From contig NZ_BMKD01000002.1 of NCBI RefSeq assembly GCF_014643835.1, positions 372,001 through 436,000 on the forward strand: a stretch of DNA of 64,000 bases, read 5' to 3'. The notes under the pieces are model-generated. The model was given only the letters and a program-made list of their open reading frames with translations, was not told the DNA's origin and ran no database searches. Origin of the DNA: Mucilaginibacter rubeus. Its GTDB lineage: Bacteria > Bacteroidota > Bacteroidia > Sphingobacteriales > Sphingobacteriaceae. How positions within the stretch are numbered: position 1 is the stretch's first letter; each line of letters begins with the position of its first letter. Shown in pieces: positions 34,369 through 43,521 of the stretch. A program made the position numbers and the translations under genes.

Positions 34369-37300
34369 ATGAAAATACGGTTTAGGTTAATATTATTCTT
34401 CAATTTACTGGCTATATTAACTGTATATTCACAAACCCGCGTCACTATCAATTTAAAATCGGCCGATTTTAAAAAGGTGATCTCAGCCATCGAACGTCAA
34501 AGCATTTATCATTTTGTTTACAGCGAAAGAAAAATCCCCACTTTAAACAAAGTTGACGTAGACGTTGATAATGAAGATGTTAAAAGCATTTTAGATAAAA
34601 TTTTGGCCAATTCGGGCTTCGCTTATACCGAGCTTGCCAATCACCTAATAGTAATTGCCCCAATTGATGAAATAGTTAATGTAGTTAAGGTAACGGGCAT
34701 TGTTGTTGATGAAAATGGCGCACCGCTTGCCGGCGCTACAGTTAGGGTAAGAGGGTCAACCATGGGCTCGCTCACTGACGCGAAGGGCGCGTTTTCGCTT
34801 GAAGTACCCTCTGGGTCAACGTTGATAGTGAGTTTTGTAGGTTACATTACAAAAGAGGTAAAACTTAATAACGTTGCAACATTAACTATTCCGCTTACAG
34901 TAAGTAATGTGCTAAACGAGGTAGTTGTAACGGCGCTTGGCATTAACAAGGAACAAAAAAGGGTGGGTTATTCAGTAACAACTATTAGTGGTGAAGTACT
35001 TGATAAAGCCAAGGAATCAAATGTAGCATACTCATTAGAGGGGCGCGTAGCAGGTTTAAGTATCAATGGCATAAACGGCGGACCAGGATCTTCTGCGCGT
35101 ATTTTACTAAGAGGCGTTACAAGTTTTGGTGCAAGCGCGCCACTCTTTATTATTAATGGTGTGCCCATGGATAATACTCAAAGGGGCTCAGCCAATGAAT
35201 GGGGCGGGGCCGACTTTGGCGATGGCATCAGCAATATAAATCCCGACGATGTTGAAAATATGACCGTATTAAAAGGCCAGGCGGCATCGGCACTTTATGG
35301 AGCACGCGCGGCCAATGGCGTAATTTTAATAACTACCAAAACAGGAAAAAAAAACACTCCATTTGGTGTTGAGTTTAATACCAATTATCAAACTGATAAA
35401 GCAATTAATACCTTTGATTATCAAACGCAATACGGCCAGGGTTTGTATGGGATAAGGCCGACTACCGTAACCAATGCAATATCCTCAGGCAACTATGGCT
35501 GGGGCGAAAAACTGGACGGTAAACCCACAATTCAATTTGATGGCGAATATTACCCCTACTCGGCTGTAACAGATAATATCAGTAAATTTTACCGTCGGGG
35601 TTATACTTTTACCAACACTGCTGCATTTAGCGGCGGTAACGACAATGGTAATTTCCGGTTGTCATTATCAAACCTTAGCAACGGCTCAATAGTACGTAAC
35701 AGTGATCTCAACCGCAAAACGTTCAACTTATCGGCAAGTCAAAATGTTACCAAAAAACTGAATATTAATGTTGCAGCTAATTTTATCAACGAAACTTCTA
35801 ATTTAAAACCCAACTTGAGCGATGGGCCTTTTAATGTAAATAACATTCAATACCTGGCAGCCAACGAAGATCAGGCTATCCTTGCGCCTGGTTATGCCCC
35901 AGATGGCAGTGAAATAAGATGGAATAGTGACACCTTTACAACAAATCCTTATTTTACCGTTAACAGGTTTATTAATGATGTAAACCGTAACCGATTAATA
36001 GCTGCATTATCGGGTAAATACAATTTCAATAATTGGCTGTATGCACAGTTGAGGTTGGGCAACGACATCCTTTACGATAAACGAAAAACGGTTACCCCAA
36101 CCGGAACCGCTTATTACGCCGGCGGAACGGGCGGACTTGATGAACAGTCAAACACCCAACGATCTGAACTAAACAGTGACCTGTTAATAGGTGCCAAACA
36201 TGACATCATTCCTAAGGTGCTGAGTTTTGACATATCTGCCGGGACTAACCTACGCAAAAACACATACGAATACACGAAGCTTTTTGGAGGCCCATTCATT
36301 GTACCATATTTTTATAGCTATAATAATTTGAGCATCAAAAGCAGCAACTACAACTATAAAAGTACCGAAACGCATTCGAGCTATTACGCTGTTGATTTTT
36401 CATTCAGAGACTATTTAACCATAACTACTACCGGCCGCTACGATGCCTACTCCACGTTGCCGAGCGATAACCGGAGTATCTTTACGCCTTCGGTATCGGC
36501 AAGTCTTTTATTTTCCGATCTTGTTCATATTCCCAGCCTTGATTTCGGAAAATTGAGGTTATCGTATGCGCAAACGAGCGGCGAGCCAACTGATGCATAT
36601 GTAACAACCCAATATTACACAACAAATTATTCGATAAACGGTATTGCCATCGGCAGTTTCAGCGACAGCCTGCCCAATTTATTTCTTAAGCCTTACACGC
36701 TTACCGAAATGGAAGCAGGTACCGAGCTTAAATTTTTAAACGGCAGGCTTGGAATTGATATAGCCTATTTTCACCGTAAAACAAAAAATGAGATCATTAA
36801 AGGCGACCTTGATCTGGCAACCGGTTTTGCACGGCGGTTTATCCCTACGGGCTCAACCCAAAACAACGGCATTGAAATTGAGCTAAGCGGCTCTTCTGTT
36901 AAAGCAACCGGTTTTACCTGGTCGCCATCGTTTAATTTTACCTATGTACAAAACAAGATCCTTCAAACAGACGGCACTCCCGAGTCGGCAGACATAAGCT
37001 TCGGTACTTACCGCCCGCTAAATGCTGCTACGGCGCTGGTTAAAGGCTTGCCAGGGCCTCAGATTATGGCCAACGATTACCTTAGAAATGATAAAGGACA
37101 GATCATTTTTGACGGAAATGGTTTACCCATGGCCGGCCCGCGTGTACCTATGGGCAGCGCGGTGCCTAATATATACGGTGGATTAAACAACAATTTTGCA
37201 TTTGGCAAACTAAGCCTCTCATTTTTGATCGATTACCGTTTTGGTAATAAGATATTATCGGCTACAAATTATAATAGCATTTACAGGGGCTTTAACCAGC

Positions 37301-37689
37301 TTACCCTTTCAGGCAGGGAAAACGGCGTTATTGGCAATGGCGTAAACAGCAATGGTGAAAAGAACACGATTGCTGTACCTGCCCAAAACTATTACCAGGC
37401 GCTAGCCCAAAATGTATCTGCATTAAATGTGCTTGACGGCAGGTTTATCAAATTACGGCAAGTTACTTTTGGCTATACTTTTTCAAAGGGCTTTCTTAAT
37501 AAAACACCATTTGAAGGCATAACCTTTTCACTGGTAGGCAGAAACTTGTGGACAATTATGAAGCACTCGGCCAATATCGATCCGGAATCTGGATTTTCGC
37601 CGGATATAAAATATGCCGGAATTGAGGGAGCAAGCCTTCCGCCAACCCATACTTACGGAATAAATATTAACTTTAAACTCAAAAAATAA
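34369..37689 (+). CDS. SusC/RagA-family TonB-dependent receptor with STN sensor domain
   Basis: 1106 residues. A signal peptide (residues 1-22) is followed by an STN domain (about 24-98, INLKSADFKKVISAIERQS), which carries signals to FecR; a carboxypeptidase-like domain (about 110-190, VTGIVVDENGAPLAGATVRV); the plug (about 195-325, PLFIINGVPMDN, NINPDDVENMTVLKGQAASA, YGARAANGVILITTKTG); and a long beta-barrel ending in FKLKK. SusC receptors import glycans across the outer membrane, normally with a SusD lipoprotein lid. No susD follows: the next gene, 11 bases on, is a GH3 hydrolase. The barrel therefore works alone or with a SusD encoded elsewhere. Confidence 0.95.
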   Translation: MKIRFRLILFFNLLAILTVYSQTRVTINLKSADFKKVISAIERQSIYHFVYSERKIPTLNKVDVDVDNEDVKSILDKILANSGFAYTELANHLIVIAPIDEIVNVVKVTGIVVDENGAPLAGATVRVRGSTMGSLTDAKGAFSLEVPSGSTLIVSFVGYITKEVKLNNVATLTIPLTVSNVLNEVVVTALGINKEQKRVGYSVTTISGEVLDKAKESNVAYSLEGRVAGLSINGINGGPGSSARILLRGVTSFGASAPLFIINGVPMDNTQRGSANEWGGADFGDGISNINPDDVENMTVLKGQAASALYGARAANGVILITTKTGKKNTPFGVEFNTNYQTDKAINTFDYQTQYGQGLYGIRPTTVTNAISSGNYGWGEKLDGKPTIQFDGEYYPYSAVTDNISKFYRRGYTFTNTAAFSGGNDNGNFRLSLSNLSNGSIVRNSDLNRKTFNLSASQNVTKKLNINVAANFINETSNLKPNLSDGPFNVNNIQYLAANEDQAILAPGYAPDGSEIRWNSDTFTTNPYFTVNRFINDVNRNRLIAALSGKYNFNNWLYAQLRLGNDILYDKRKTVTPTGTAYYAGGTGGLDEQSNTQRSELNSDLLIGAKHDIIPKVLSFDISAGTNLRKNTYEYTKLFGGPFIVPYFYSYNNLSIKSSNYNYKSTETHSSYYAVDFSFRDYLTITTTGRYDAYSTLPSDNRSIFTPSVSASLLFSDLVHIPSLDFGKLRLSYAQTSGEPTDAYVTTQYYTTNYSINGIAIGSFSDSLPNLFLKPYTLTEMEAGTELKFLNGRLGIDIAYFHRKTKNEIIKGDLDLATGFARRFIPTGSTQNNGIEIELSGSSVKATGFTWSPSFNFTYVQNKILQTDGTPESADISFGTYRPLNAATALVKGLPGPQIMANDYLRNDKGQIIFDGNGLPMAGPRVPMGSAVPNIYGGLNNNFAFGKLSLSFLIDYRFGNKILSATNYNSIYRGFNQLTLSGRENGVIGNGVNSNGEKNTIAVPAQNYYQALAQNVSALNVLDGRFIKLRQVTFGYTFSKGFLNKTPFEGITFSLVGRNLWTIMKHSANIDPESGFSPDIKYAGIEGASLPPTHTYGININFKLKK

Positions 37690-37700
37690 ATCATCTAAAA

Positions 37701-39878
37701 ATGGCTTCCACCATAAAACACAAACTCCTATGTTGTTTGGTAATGCTTACGGCATTACTAAAATTTTCTACCACAAATGCACAAGCTCCTTTTTATAAAG
37801 ACGGTTCGCAATCGATTGATTCACGCGTAAAAGATCTTTTATCGAAATTAACCATCGAAGAAAAAATCTCCTTATTAGGCTACCGCAGCCAGGCCGTGCC
37901 ACGTTTAGGCATCCCTGCCTATAACTGGTGGAACGAGGCTTTGCATGGCGTAGCCCGTGCCGGTGAAGCTACCATATTCCCACAGGCTATCGGGATGTCG
38001 GCTACATTTAATGAAGATCTGTTAAAACAGGTATCAACGGCAATATCAACTGAAGCCCGTGCAAAATATAACCTGGCCATTGCACAAGACAGGCACCTGC
38101 AATACATGGGACTTACCTTTTGGACGCCCAACATCAATATTTTCCGCGATCCGCGCTGGGGACGCGGGCAGGAAACTTATGGCGAAGACCCTTTCCTGAC
38201 CGGCCGTATGGGCTCAGCTTTTGTTAAAGGTTTGCAGGGCGATGATCCTAAATACCTGAAAACATCTGCCACGGCCAAACACTTTGCCGTACACAGCGGC
38301 CCCGAAGCCACCCGCGATAAATTTGACGCTAAGGTTGATGAAAAAGACCTTCGCGAAACCTACCTGTATGCTTTTCACGAACTGGTTAAAAACCACGTTG
38401 AATCGGTAATGAGCGCCTACAACCGTGTTAACGGTGTACCAAACTCTATCAATAAAATGCTACTTACCGACATTCTGCGGAAAGAATGGGGCTTTAACGG
38501 CCATGTAGTAACCGACTGTGGTGCCCTGGATGATGTGTACCTTACTCACAAAACACTACCAACTGCGGTTGAAGTAGCCGCTGCTGCCATCAAGGCTGGC
38601 GTTGACCTGGATTGCTCGTCCATTTTGCAGAACGATGGTATTAAAGCTATTAAACAAGGCCTGCTTACCGAAAAAGATGTTGACCAGGCCCTGAGCGCTA
38701 TCTTACGCACCGAATTTAAACTGGGTTTTTATGACGACCCGGCCGCTAATCCTTATCATGGTTACGGCGCCGACAGTGTTCACAATGAACAACATTTGGC
38801 TTTGGCCCGTAAAGTGGCCCAGCAAAGCATGGTATTGTTAAAGAATAACAACAATGTTTTGCCATTCAAAAAAAGCAGCTACTCCAGCATTATGGTGGTT
38901 GGGCCAAACGCGGCCTCGCTCGATGCCATGATAGCAAATTACCACGGTACCAGCAGCAAAGTGATCAATTTTGTTGAGGGTATTACCGGCGCGGTTGATA
39001 AAGCTACCCGCGTTGAATATGACCTTGGATGTGATTATAAAGATACCACTCATTTTGGCGGCACCTGGGCTGCGGGTAATGCTGATGCTACTATTGCTGT
39101 CATAGGCCTCTCCCCCGTTTTGGAAGGCGAAGCAGGCGATGCTTTCCTGTCTGAAAGTGGCGGCGATAAAAAAAACCTGAGCCTGCCTGCCAGCGAAATT
39201 GCCTTTATGAAAGAACTGCGCAAAAGCGTAAAAAACAAGCCCCTTGTAGCAGTAATAACCGCAGGCAGCGATGTTGACATATCCGCTATTGAGCCTTATG
39301 CCGATGCCATTATATTTGCCTGGTACCCCGGCGAACAGGGGGGTAATGCATTAGCTGATATTATTTTTGGCGATGTTTCGCCTTCGGGCCACCTGCCGCT
39401 TACTTTTTATAAAGACATGAGCAATTTACCCGACTACAGCGATTACAATATGAAAAACCGCACTTACCGTTATTATACCGGTCCGGTGCAATATCCTTTT
39501 GGTTTTGGTTTAAGCTATACGTCGTTTAACTACACCCTGGGCAGTAAATTAAAAACCACCTACAAAAAAACCGATACCCTTGCAGTAACAGTAAACGTTA
39601 AAAACACCGGTAAATTTAATGGTGATGAAGTAGTGCAGGCGTATATTAAATATCCCAACATCGACAGGATGCCTGTTAAAGAATTAAAAAGCTTTAAACG
39701 CATAAGCCTGGAGCAGGATAAAGAAGGTACCGTTACTTTGAAAATCCCTGTTCAGGATTTACAGAAATGGGACCTTGCCACACACAAATGGAAGCTTTAT
39801 CCCGGCAGCTACAAAATAGTACTGGGCAGCAGCTCGGCCGATGAAAAGTTGGTAGCTGATTTCAAGATATCTAATTAA
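37701..39878 (+). CDS. Secreted GH3 glycosidase, beta-xylosidase-like subgroup
   Basis: 725 residues with a signal peptide (residues about 1-28). GH3 (alpha/beta) barrel: YNWWNEALHGVA (74-85) and TIFPQAIGMSATFN (91-104), wording typical of the beta-xylosidase/arabinofuranosidase branch; the nucleophile is Asp272 in HVVTDCGALDD. Second domain about 385-580 (QQSMVLLKNNNNVLPF, YPGEQGGNALADIIFG) and fibronectin-III-like end about 640-720. The start follows the SusC stop by 11 bases, so it is co-transcribed. In plant N-glycans a core beta-1,2-xylose would be a fitting target, but beta-glucosidase or xylan-type activity cannot be excluded from sequence alone. Confidence 0.93.
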   Translation: MASTIKHKLLCCLVMLTALLKFSTTNAQAPFYKDGSQSIDSRVKDLLSKLTIEEKISLLGYRSQAVPRLGIPAYNWWNEALHGVARAGEATIFPQAIGMSATFNEDLLKQVSTAISTEARAKYNLAIAQDRHLQYMGLTFWTPNINIFRDPRWGRGQETYGEDPFLTGRMGSAFVKGLQGDDPKYLKTSATAKHFAVHSGPEATRDKFDAKVDEKDLRETYLYAFHELVKNHVESVMSAYNRVNGVPNSINKMLLTDILRKEWGFNGHVVTDCGALDDVYLTHKTLPTAVEVAAAAIKAGVDLDCSSILQNDGIKAIKQGLLTEKDVDQALSAILRTEFKLGFYDDPAANPYHGYGADSVHNEQHLALARKVAQQSMVLLKNNNNVLPFKKSSYSSIMVVGPNAASLDAMIANYHGTSSKVINFVEGITGAVDKATRVEYDLGCDYKDTTHFGGTWAAGNADATIAVIGLSPVLEGEAGDAFLSESGGDKKNLSLPASEIAFMKELRKSVKNKPLVAVITAGSDVDISAIEPYADAIIFAWYPGEQGGNALADIIFGDVSPSGHLPLTFYKDMSNLPDYSDYNMKNRTYRYYTGPVQYPFGFGLSYTSFNYTLGSKLKTTYKKTDTLAVTVNVKNTGKFNGDEVVQAYIKYPNIDRMPVKELKSFKRISLEQDKEGTVTLKIPVQDLQKWDLATHKWKLYPGSYKIVLGSSSADEKLVADFKISN

Positions 39879-39889
39879 AAACTAATAAA

Positions 39890-39920
39890 GATTTACGAAG
39901 TTTTCAAAACTTCGTAAGTC
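39890..39920 (+). terminator. Hairpin terminator, ACTTACGAAG repeat copy 2
   Basis: GATTTACGAAGTTTT (39890-39904) and AAAACTTCGTAAGTC (39906-39920) form a 15-bp stem with one mismatch, 11 bases after the GH3 stop. Same motif as at 5267-5295. Confidence 0.6.
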
Positions 39921-39937
39921 TGGTAATACTTAAAGGT

Positions 39938-40018
39938 GTCATTGCGTGGAACGAAACAATCCCAAGCTATACAGGGCGAACCTGCTTATCGGGGATTGCT
40001 TCGTTCCTCGCAATGACG
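39938..40018. repeat. GTCATTGC-type palindromic repeat, copy 2
   Basis: Begins GTCATTGCGTGGAACGAAAC and ends GCTTCGTTCCTCGCAATGAC; the ends are inverted copies over about 20 bases. It lies between convergent genes (GH3 and the ECF42-like sigma). Confidence 0.75.
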
Positions 40019-40035
40019 TTTTTTTTATAACTAAC

Positions 40036-41262
40036 TCACAATAAAGCTTTTAAATCCTTCGTAATTCTACTTTTATCGGTAGTGGTCTTAGCCAGTTTCA
40101 GGGCAGTTTGCAAATGCGATACTGCCTTTTTACGATCTACCCCTGTATACAAGTAACCAAGCAGCACATGGTACAAATGATTAGTATCCAATTTTAACTT
40201 TTCGGCCTCAATAATGGCATTCTCCTTCCCTTTTACCTTTGCCAGGGCATAAGCCCGGTTCAACGCAGCCGCGGGCGAATAAGCAGCGATAAGTAACCTA
40301 TTGTAGAGCATTAATATATTTTCCCACTTTTCGGTAGTATCAGTTTTAACGGTATGCCAATAAGCTATAGCAGCTTCAATATGATATTTACCGGCGTCGT
40401 TTCCTTTTTTTGAGGCAAGGTTTAGGTAGTATCGTCCTTTTACTATCAAATCATCATTCCAAAGCATTCTGTCCTGGTCATCATAGCGGATCATTTCGCC
40501 ATGTTCATCTACCCGGGCATCAAACCTTGAAGCATGAAAACACATCAATGATAACAAGGCATTCACCTCGGGCAGGTTGGTTTGCTTGTTTTCTATAAGG
40601 AGATAGTTAAGCCGCATGGCTTCTAAACACAAATCTTTTCGCAATGTAGTGCTCTGGCAGCTGGAGTAATAGCCCTCATTAAACAGCAGGTATAAAGTTT
40701 TCAGTACGATGCCCAGCCGGTTAATAATATCAGCCGGTTCAGGAAAAACGATCTTTACTTTTTGTTCCCGAAGCTTTTCCTTAGCCCTGAACAGACGTTT
40801 GTTAATGGTTTCTTTATTTGATAAGAAAGCCTCCGCAATTTCATCAATTCCGAAACCGCAAAGGATACGTAACGCCAGGCCAATCTGCGCCTCGGCCGGC
40901 AATACCGGGTGACAAATAGCAAACATCATTTGCAGCTGGCTGTCGCTAATATTTTGGTCAGAAAGATCGATCTCTACATCGTAATTATCCTCTGCAACAA
41001 CCCCTTCGGCTATTTTTTGCTTAAACCTGGAGCCACGCCTTACATAATCGGTTGCTTTATTGCGGGCCACAGTATATAACCATGCTTTAGGGTTATCCGG
41101 CAACCCTTTGATCCCCCATGTTTCGGCAGCAGTGAGGAAAGTATCACTGGCAATATCTTCGGCGGCTTCTATATGTTCAAAGCCGAAATAACGGCATAAT
41201 ACCGCGATTATCTTTTGATACTCGGAGCGGAACAAATGTGGTAGAAGCTGATCTTGCTGCAT
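40036..41262 (-). CDS. ECF42-like RNA polymerase sigma factor
   Basis: 408 residues, twice the size of an ordinary ECF factor. Region 2 is at about 10-75 (HIEAAEDIASDTFLTAAETW, AWLYTVARNKATDYVRR) and region 4 at about 105-170 (LRILCGFGIDEIAEAFLSNK, ETINKRLFRAKEKLR). The remaining 230 residues form a helical, TPR-like domain (GYYSSCQSTTLRKDLCLEAM; YNRLLIAAYSPAAALNRAYA). This long C-terminal domain and the neighbouring DGPF/YCII protein mark the ECF42 group, which has no classical anti-sigma factor; the C-terminal domain is thought to control activity. It lies 40 bases downstream of its partner gene. Confidence 0.9.
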   Translation of the reverse strand: MQQDQLLPHLFRSEYQKIIAVLCRYFGFEHIEAAEDIASDTFLTAAETWGIKGLPDNPKAWLYTVARNKATDYVRRGSRFKQKIAEGVVAEDNYDVEIDLSDQNISDSQLQMMFAICHPVLPAEAQIGLALRILCGFGIDEIAEAFLSNKETINKRLFRAKEKLREQKVKIVFPEPADIINRLGIVLKTLYLLFNEGYYSSCQSTTLRKDLCLEAMRLNYLLIENKQTNLPEVNALLSLMCFHASRFDARVDEHGEMIRYDDQDRMLWNDDLIVKGRYYLNLASKKGNDAGKYHIEAAIAYWHTVKTDTTEKWENILMLYNRLLIAAYSPAAALNRAYALAKVKGKENAIIEAEKLKLDTNHLYHVLLGYLYTGVDRKKAVSHLQTALKLAKTTTDKSRITKDLKALL

Positions 41263-41302
41263 AAAACAAGCAGCCTCCCGTATATGGGAGGCCGCAAATC
41301 AA

Positions 41303-41653
41303 TTAAATTTCCATTGGGATGATAGGACGCACCTCAACACTTCCCCCTACCGACAGGATCGGGCAGCCCTTTGATAACTCCGTGGCTTCTTCCAGCGATG
41401 ACGCTTTGATAATACTGTAACCGCCTATGGCTTCCTTAACCTCAACATAAGGTCCGTCTGTTACCACATTGTCAGGTTTTACTACGCTGCCGGCGGTATC
41501 CAACCTGTTGCCTACAGCAACCAGTTTGTTTTGCGCGGCAATCCCGCCAATCCATTCGCGCCAGTAATTCATCATGGTTTGCATTTGCTCGGGCGACCGC
41601 GTTGCTGCAGTGGCTTCTGCGTCTCTTCTGAAGATCAATAAGAACTCGTTCAT
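41303..41653 (-). CDS. DGPF/YCII-domain protein, partner of the ECF42-like sigma
   Basis: 116 residues, single YCII-related ferredoxin-like fold. Landmarks: MNEFLLIFRRD at the start, the helix QMQTMMNYWREWIGGIA, and the family motif DGPYVEVKEAIGGYSIIKAS (about 72-91, here DGPY rather than DGPF), then the strand EVRPI. Proteins of this family are almost always encoded beside ECF42 sigma factors, and here the sigma gene follows after 40 bases. Their biochemical role is not established; they may be sensors or targets of the sigma. I saw no signal or membrane segment, so it should be cytosolic. Confidence 0.9.
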   Translation of the reverse strand: MNEFLLIFRRDAEATAATRSPEQMQTMMNYWREWIGGIAAQNKLVAVGNRLDTAGSVVKPDNVVTDGPYVEVKEAIGGYSIIKASSLEEATELSKGCPILSVGGSVEVRPIIPMEI

Positions 41654-41846
41654 GTTTTTTGAATTTAATGGTTAAAAACCAAAAGACGATCAGGTTTAGC
41701 TGAATTGGACAACCACTCGATTTTTTTTTCAAATTAACCAGAAAAAGTTAATCTGCAATGTATAACCTTACATAATACTTATAAATTGAGGTTGATGTGC
41801 TTTTGTAATTTCACGTACTTTGATAGTACAACAATACTACCACGTT

Positions 41847-42833
41847 ATGAAATACAGAAAATTAGGAAAAACCGAAGTACAACTTTCGGCCATTGGACTG
41901 GGATGTATGGGCATGAACCATGCTTACGGCCAGCCGGATGATGATGAATCAATAGCCACCCTTGAAAAATCAATAGAAATAGGTATTAACTTTTGGGATA
42001 CGGCCGATGTTTATGCCAATGGCCGAAATGAAGAACTGGTATCCAAGGTATTGGTACCCAATCGTGATAAGATCTTCATTGCCACCAAATTTGGTTTCAG
42101 GGCCGGTGCCGATGGCAGGCTGACTGAATTTGACGGCTCGCCGACTTATCTTAAAACCGCGGTTGAGCAGAGCTTAAAACGCTTAAAAACGGATGTGATT
42201 GACTTGTACTACGCCCACCGAATCGACCCAAATGTGCCTGTTGAGGACATGGTTGGCGCCATGGCCGATCTGGTAAAAGAAGGTAAGGTAAAATACCTGG
42301 GCCTGTCTGAAGCTTCGGCAAATTCTGTCCGTCGTGCACATGCGGTGCATCCAATCAGCGCCTTGCAAAGTGAATATTCTTTATTAACCCGCGATGTTGA
42401 GGCTGAGATCTTGCCGGTTTGCAAAGAGCTTGGGATTTCATTTGTGCCATTCAGTCCGCTGGTGCGCGGTTTGGTAACAAACGCGTTGGATGTAACCAAA
42501 CTGGCTGATAATGATTTCAGGAAAAGCCTGCCCCGTTATCAGGATGCCAACGCCGAAAATAATATGGGGCTGGCCCATGAGTTTGCACAAGTTGCCGCTC
42601 AAAAAAATTGCACACCTGCCCAGTTAGCGCTTGCCTGGGTGCTGGCACAAGGCGATAATATTATCCCTATTCCCGGAACAAAGAGGAGAAAATACCTTTT
42701 GGACAATGCAGGTTCGGTTGATGTGGAATTAACAGCCAATGATTTACAGGATATTGAAACCGTTTTAGCTAAATACCCGGATACCGGCGACAGGTATAAC
42801 GAGGCTAATTACAAATTTGTTGATAAGAATTAA
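41847..42833 (+). CDS. Aldo/keto reductase
   Basis: 328 residues from the ATG at 41847 ([20 protein letters not shown]). An earlier TTG in frame at 41820 would add nine residues outside the family pattern. The catalytic tetrad is visible: Asp and Tyr in [14 protein letters not shown], Lys in IFIATKFGF, His in YYAHRIDP. The end [18 protein letters not shown] fits the NADPH-binding loop. This is the AKR13-like branch often described as general aldehyde/ketone reductases, induced by stress or electrophiles in some species. It faces the DGPF/sigma pair across 193 bases, so a regulatory link is possible but unproven. Confidence 0.93.
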   Translation: MKYRKLGKTEVQLSAIGLGCMGMNHAYGQPDDDESIATLEKSIEIGINFWDTADVYANGRNEELVSKVLVPNRDKIFIATKFGFRAGADGRLTEFDGSPTYLKTAVEQSLKRLKTDVIDLYYAHRIDPNVPVEDMVGAMADLVKEGKVKYLGLSEASANSVRRAHAVHPISALQSEYSLLTRDVEAEILPVCKELGISFVPFSPLVRGLVTNALDVTKLADNDFRKSLPRYQDANAENNMGLAHEFAQVAAQKNCTPAQLALAWVLAQGDNIIPIPGTKRRKYLLDNAGSVDVELTANDLQDIETVLAKYPDTGDRYNEANYKFVDKN

Positions 42834-42917
42834 TTGTAATTTTATTTCACGAAGGCGCTAAGAACCCGGATTTCCGTTGCGTGTCTTGGCGCCTTTGAGT
42901 CAAAAAATATAACCCTT

Positions 42918-43271
42918 ATGGCATATAACGAACAAATGGCTGATCGTATCCGCGAAACATTAATGGACCTTCCGGTAGTGGAAGAAAAGAAAATGTTCCA
43001 GGGAGTTTGTTTTATGGTAGATGATAAGTTATGTGTTTGCGTACGCGATAATAGCATCTTGTGCCGCATTGGAGAGCAACAGGCATCTGTTGAGCTTGAG
43101 AAGGGGAACTGCAATCAAATGGTAAGCGGCGAAAGGGTAATGAAAGGGTATGTTTATGTTGAAGACTTCAACCTGCAAACCAACGACCAGCTGAATTACT
43201 GGATTAATTTGTGCCTTGAATTTAATCCGCTGGCAGAAGCATCTAAAAAGAGGAAATCCAAAAAGAAATAA
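42918..43271 (+). CDS. TfoX/Sxy N-terminal domain protein
   Basis: 117 residues. The single domain matches the N-terminal half of TfoX: MADRIRETLMDLPVVEEKKM, FQGVCFMVDDKLCVCVRDN, and a closing YWINLCLEFNPLAEASKK with a basic tail (KKRKSKKK). Only the N-terminal domain is present; the C-terminal DNA-competence half of gamma-proteobacterial TfoX is absent, as in most Bacteroidota copies, so a role in competence should not be assumed. It lies 84 bases after the aldo/keto reductase on the same strand. Confidence 0.88.
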   Translation: MAYNEQMADRIRETLMDLPVVEEKKMFQGVCFMVDDKLCVCVRDNSILCRIGEQQASVELEKGNCNQMVSGERVMKGYVYVEDFNLQTNDQLNYWINLCLEFNPLAEASKKRKSKKK

Positions 43272-43521
43272 CCCTCATTTATTCGCCGTTGGTTTATCGA
43301 CCATAGTAGTCAGTCTGAGTGATTAAATCCGATGGCCCCTGAAGGTGTAATGACAAACTTTGAACTGTCAAGTCTGAACCGGTCGAAGACTCGCGCGCAG
43401 AGGCCCCGCCCACCATGTTTCGAGAGCCTCAACATGACATCCTTTTTAACTTGTCATGGGCAGGTAGGAAGCAACAACGCTTTCTTTACTTTTAAATAGG
43501 TCGTTGCAAAACGACAACGTT
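43272..43521. repeat. Intergenic stretch with degenerate palindromic repeat
   Basis: About 250 bases between convergent genes. 43308-43450 contains GTCAGTCTGAG, GTCGAAGACTCGCGCGCAGAG and CATGTTTCGAGAGCCTCAAC with inverted pieces (CATGTT...AACATG). It looks like a worn copy of another short repeat family. No ORF. Confidence 0.4.

Noticed and set aside
32211-39878. A SusD gene hidden in this stretch
   Set aside because: I checked both strands between and beyond the SusC and GH3 genes; the gap is 11 bases and no lipoprotein-like helical ORF occurs.
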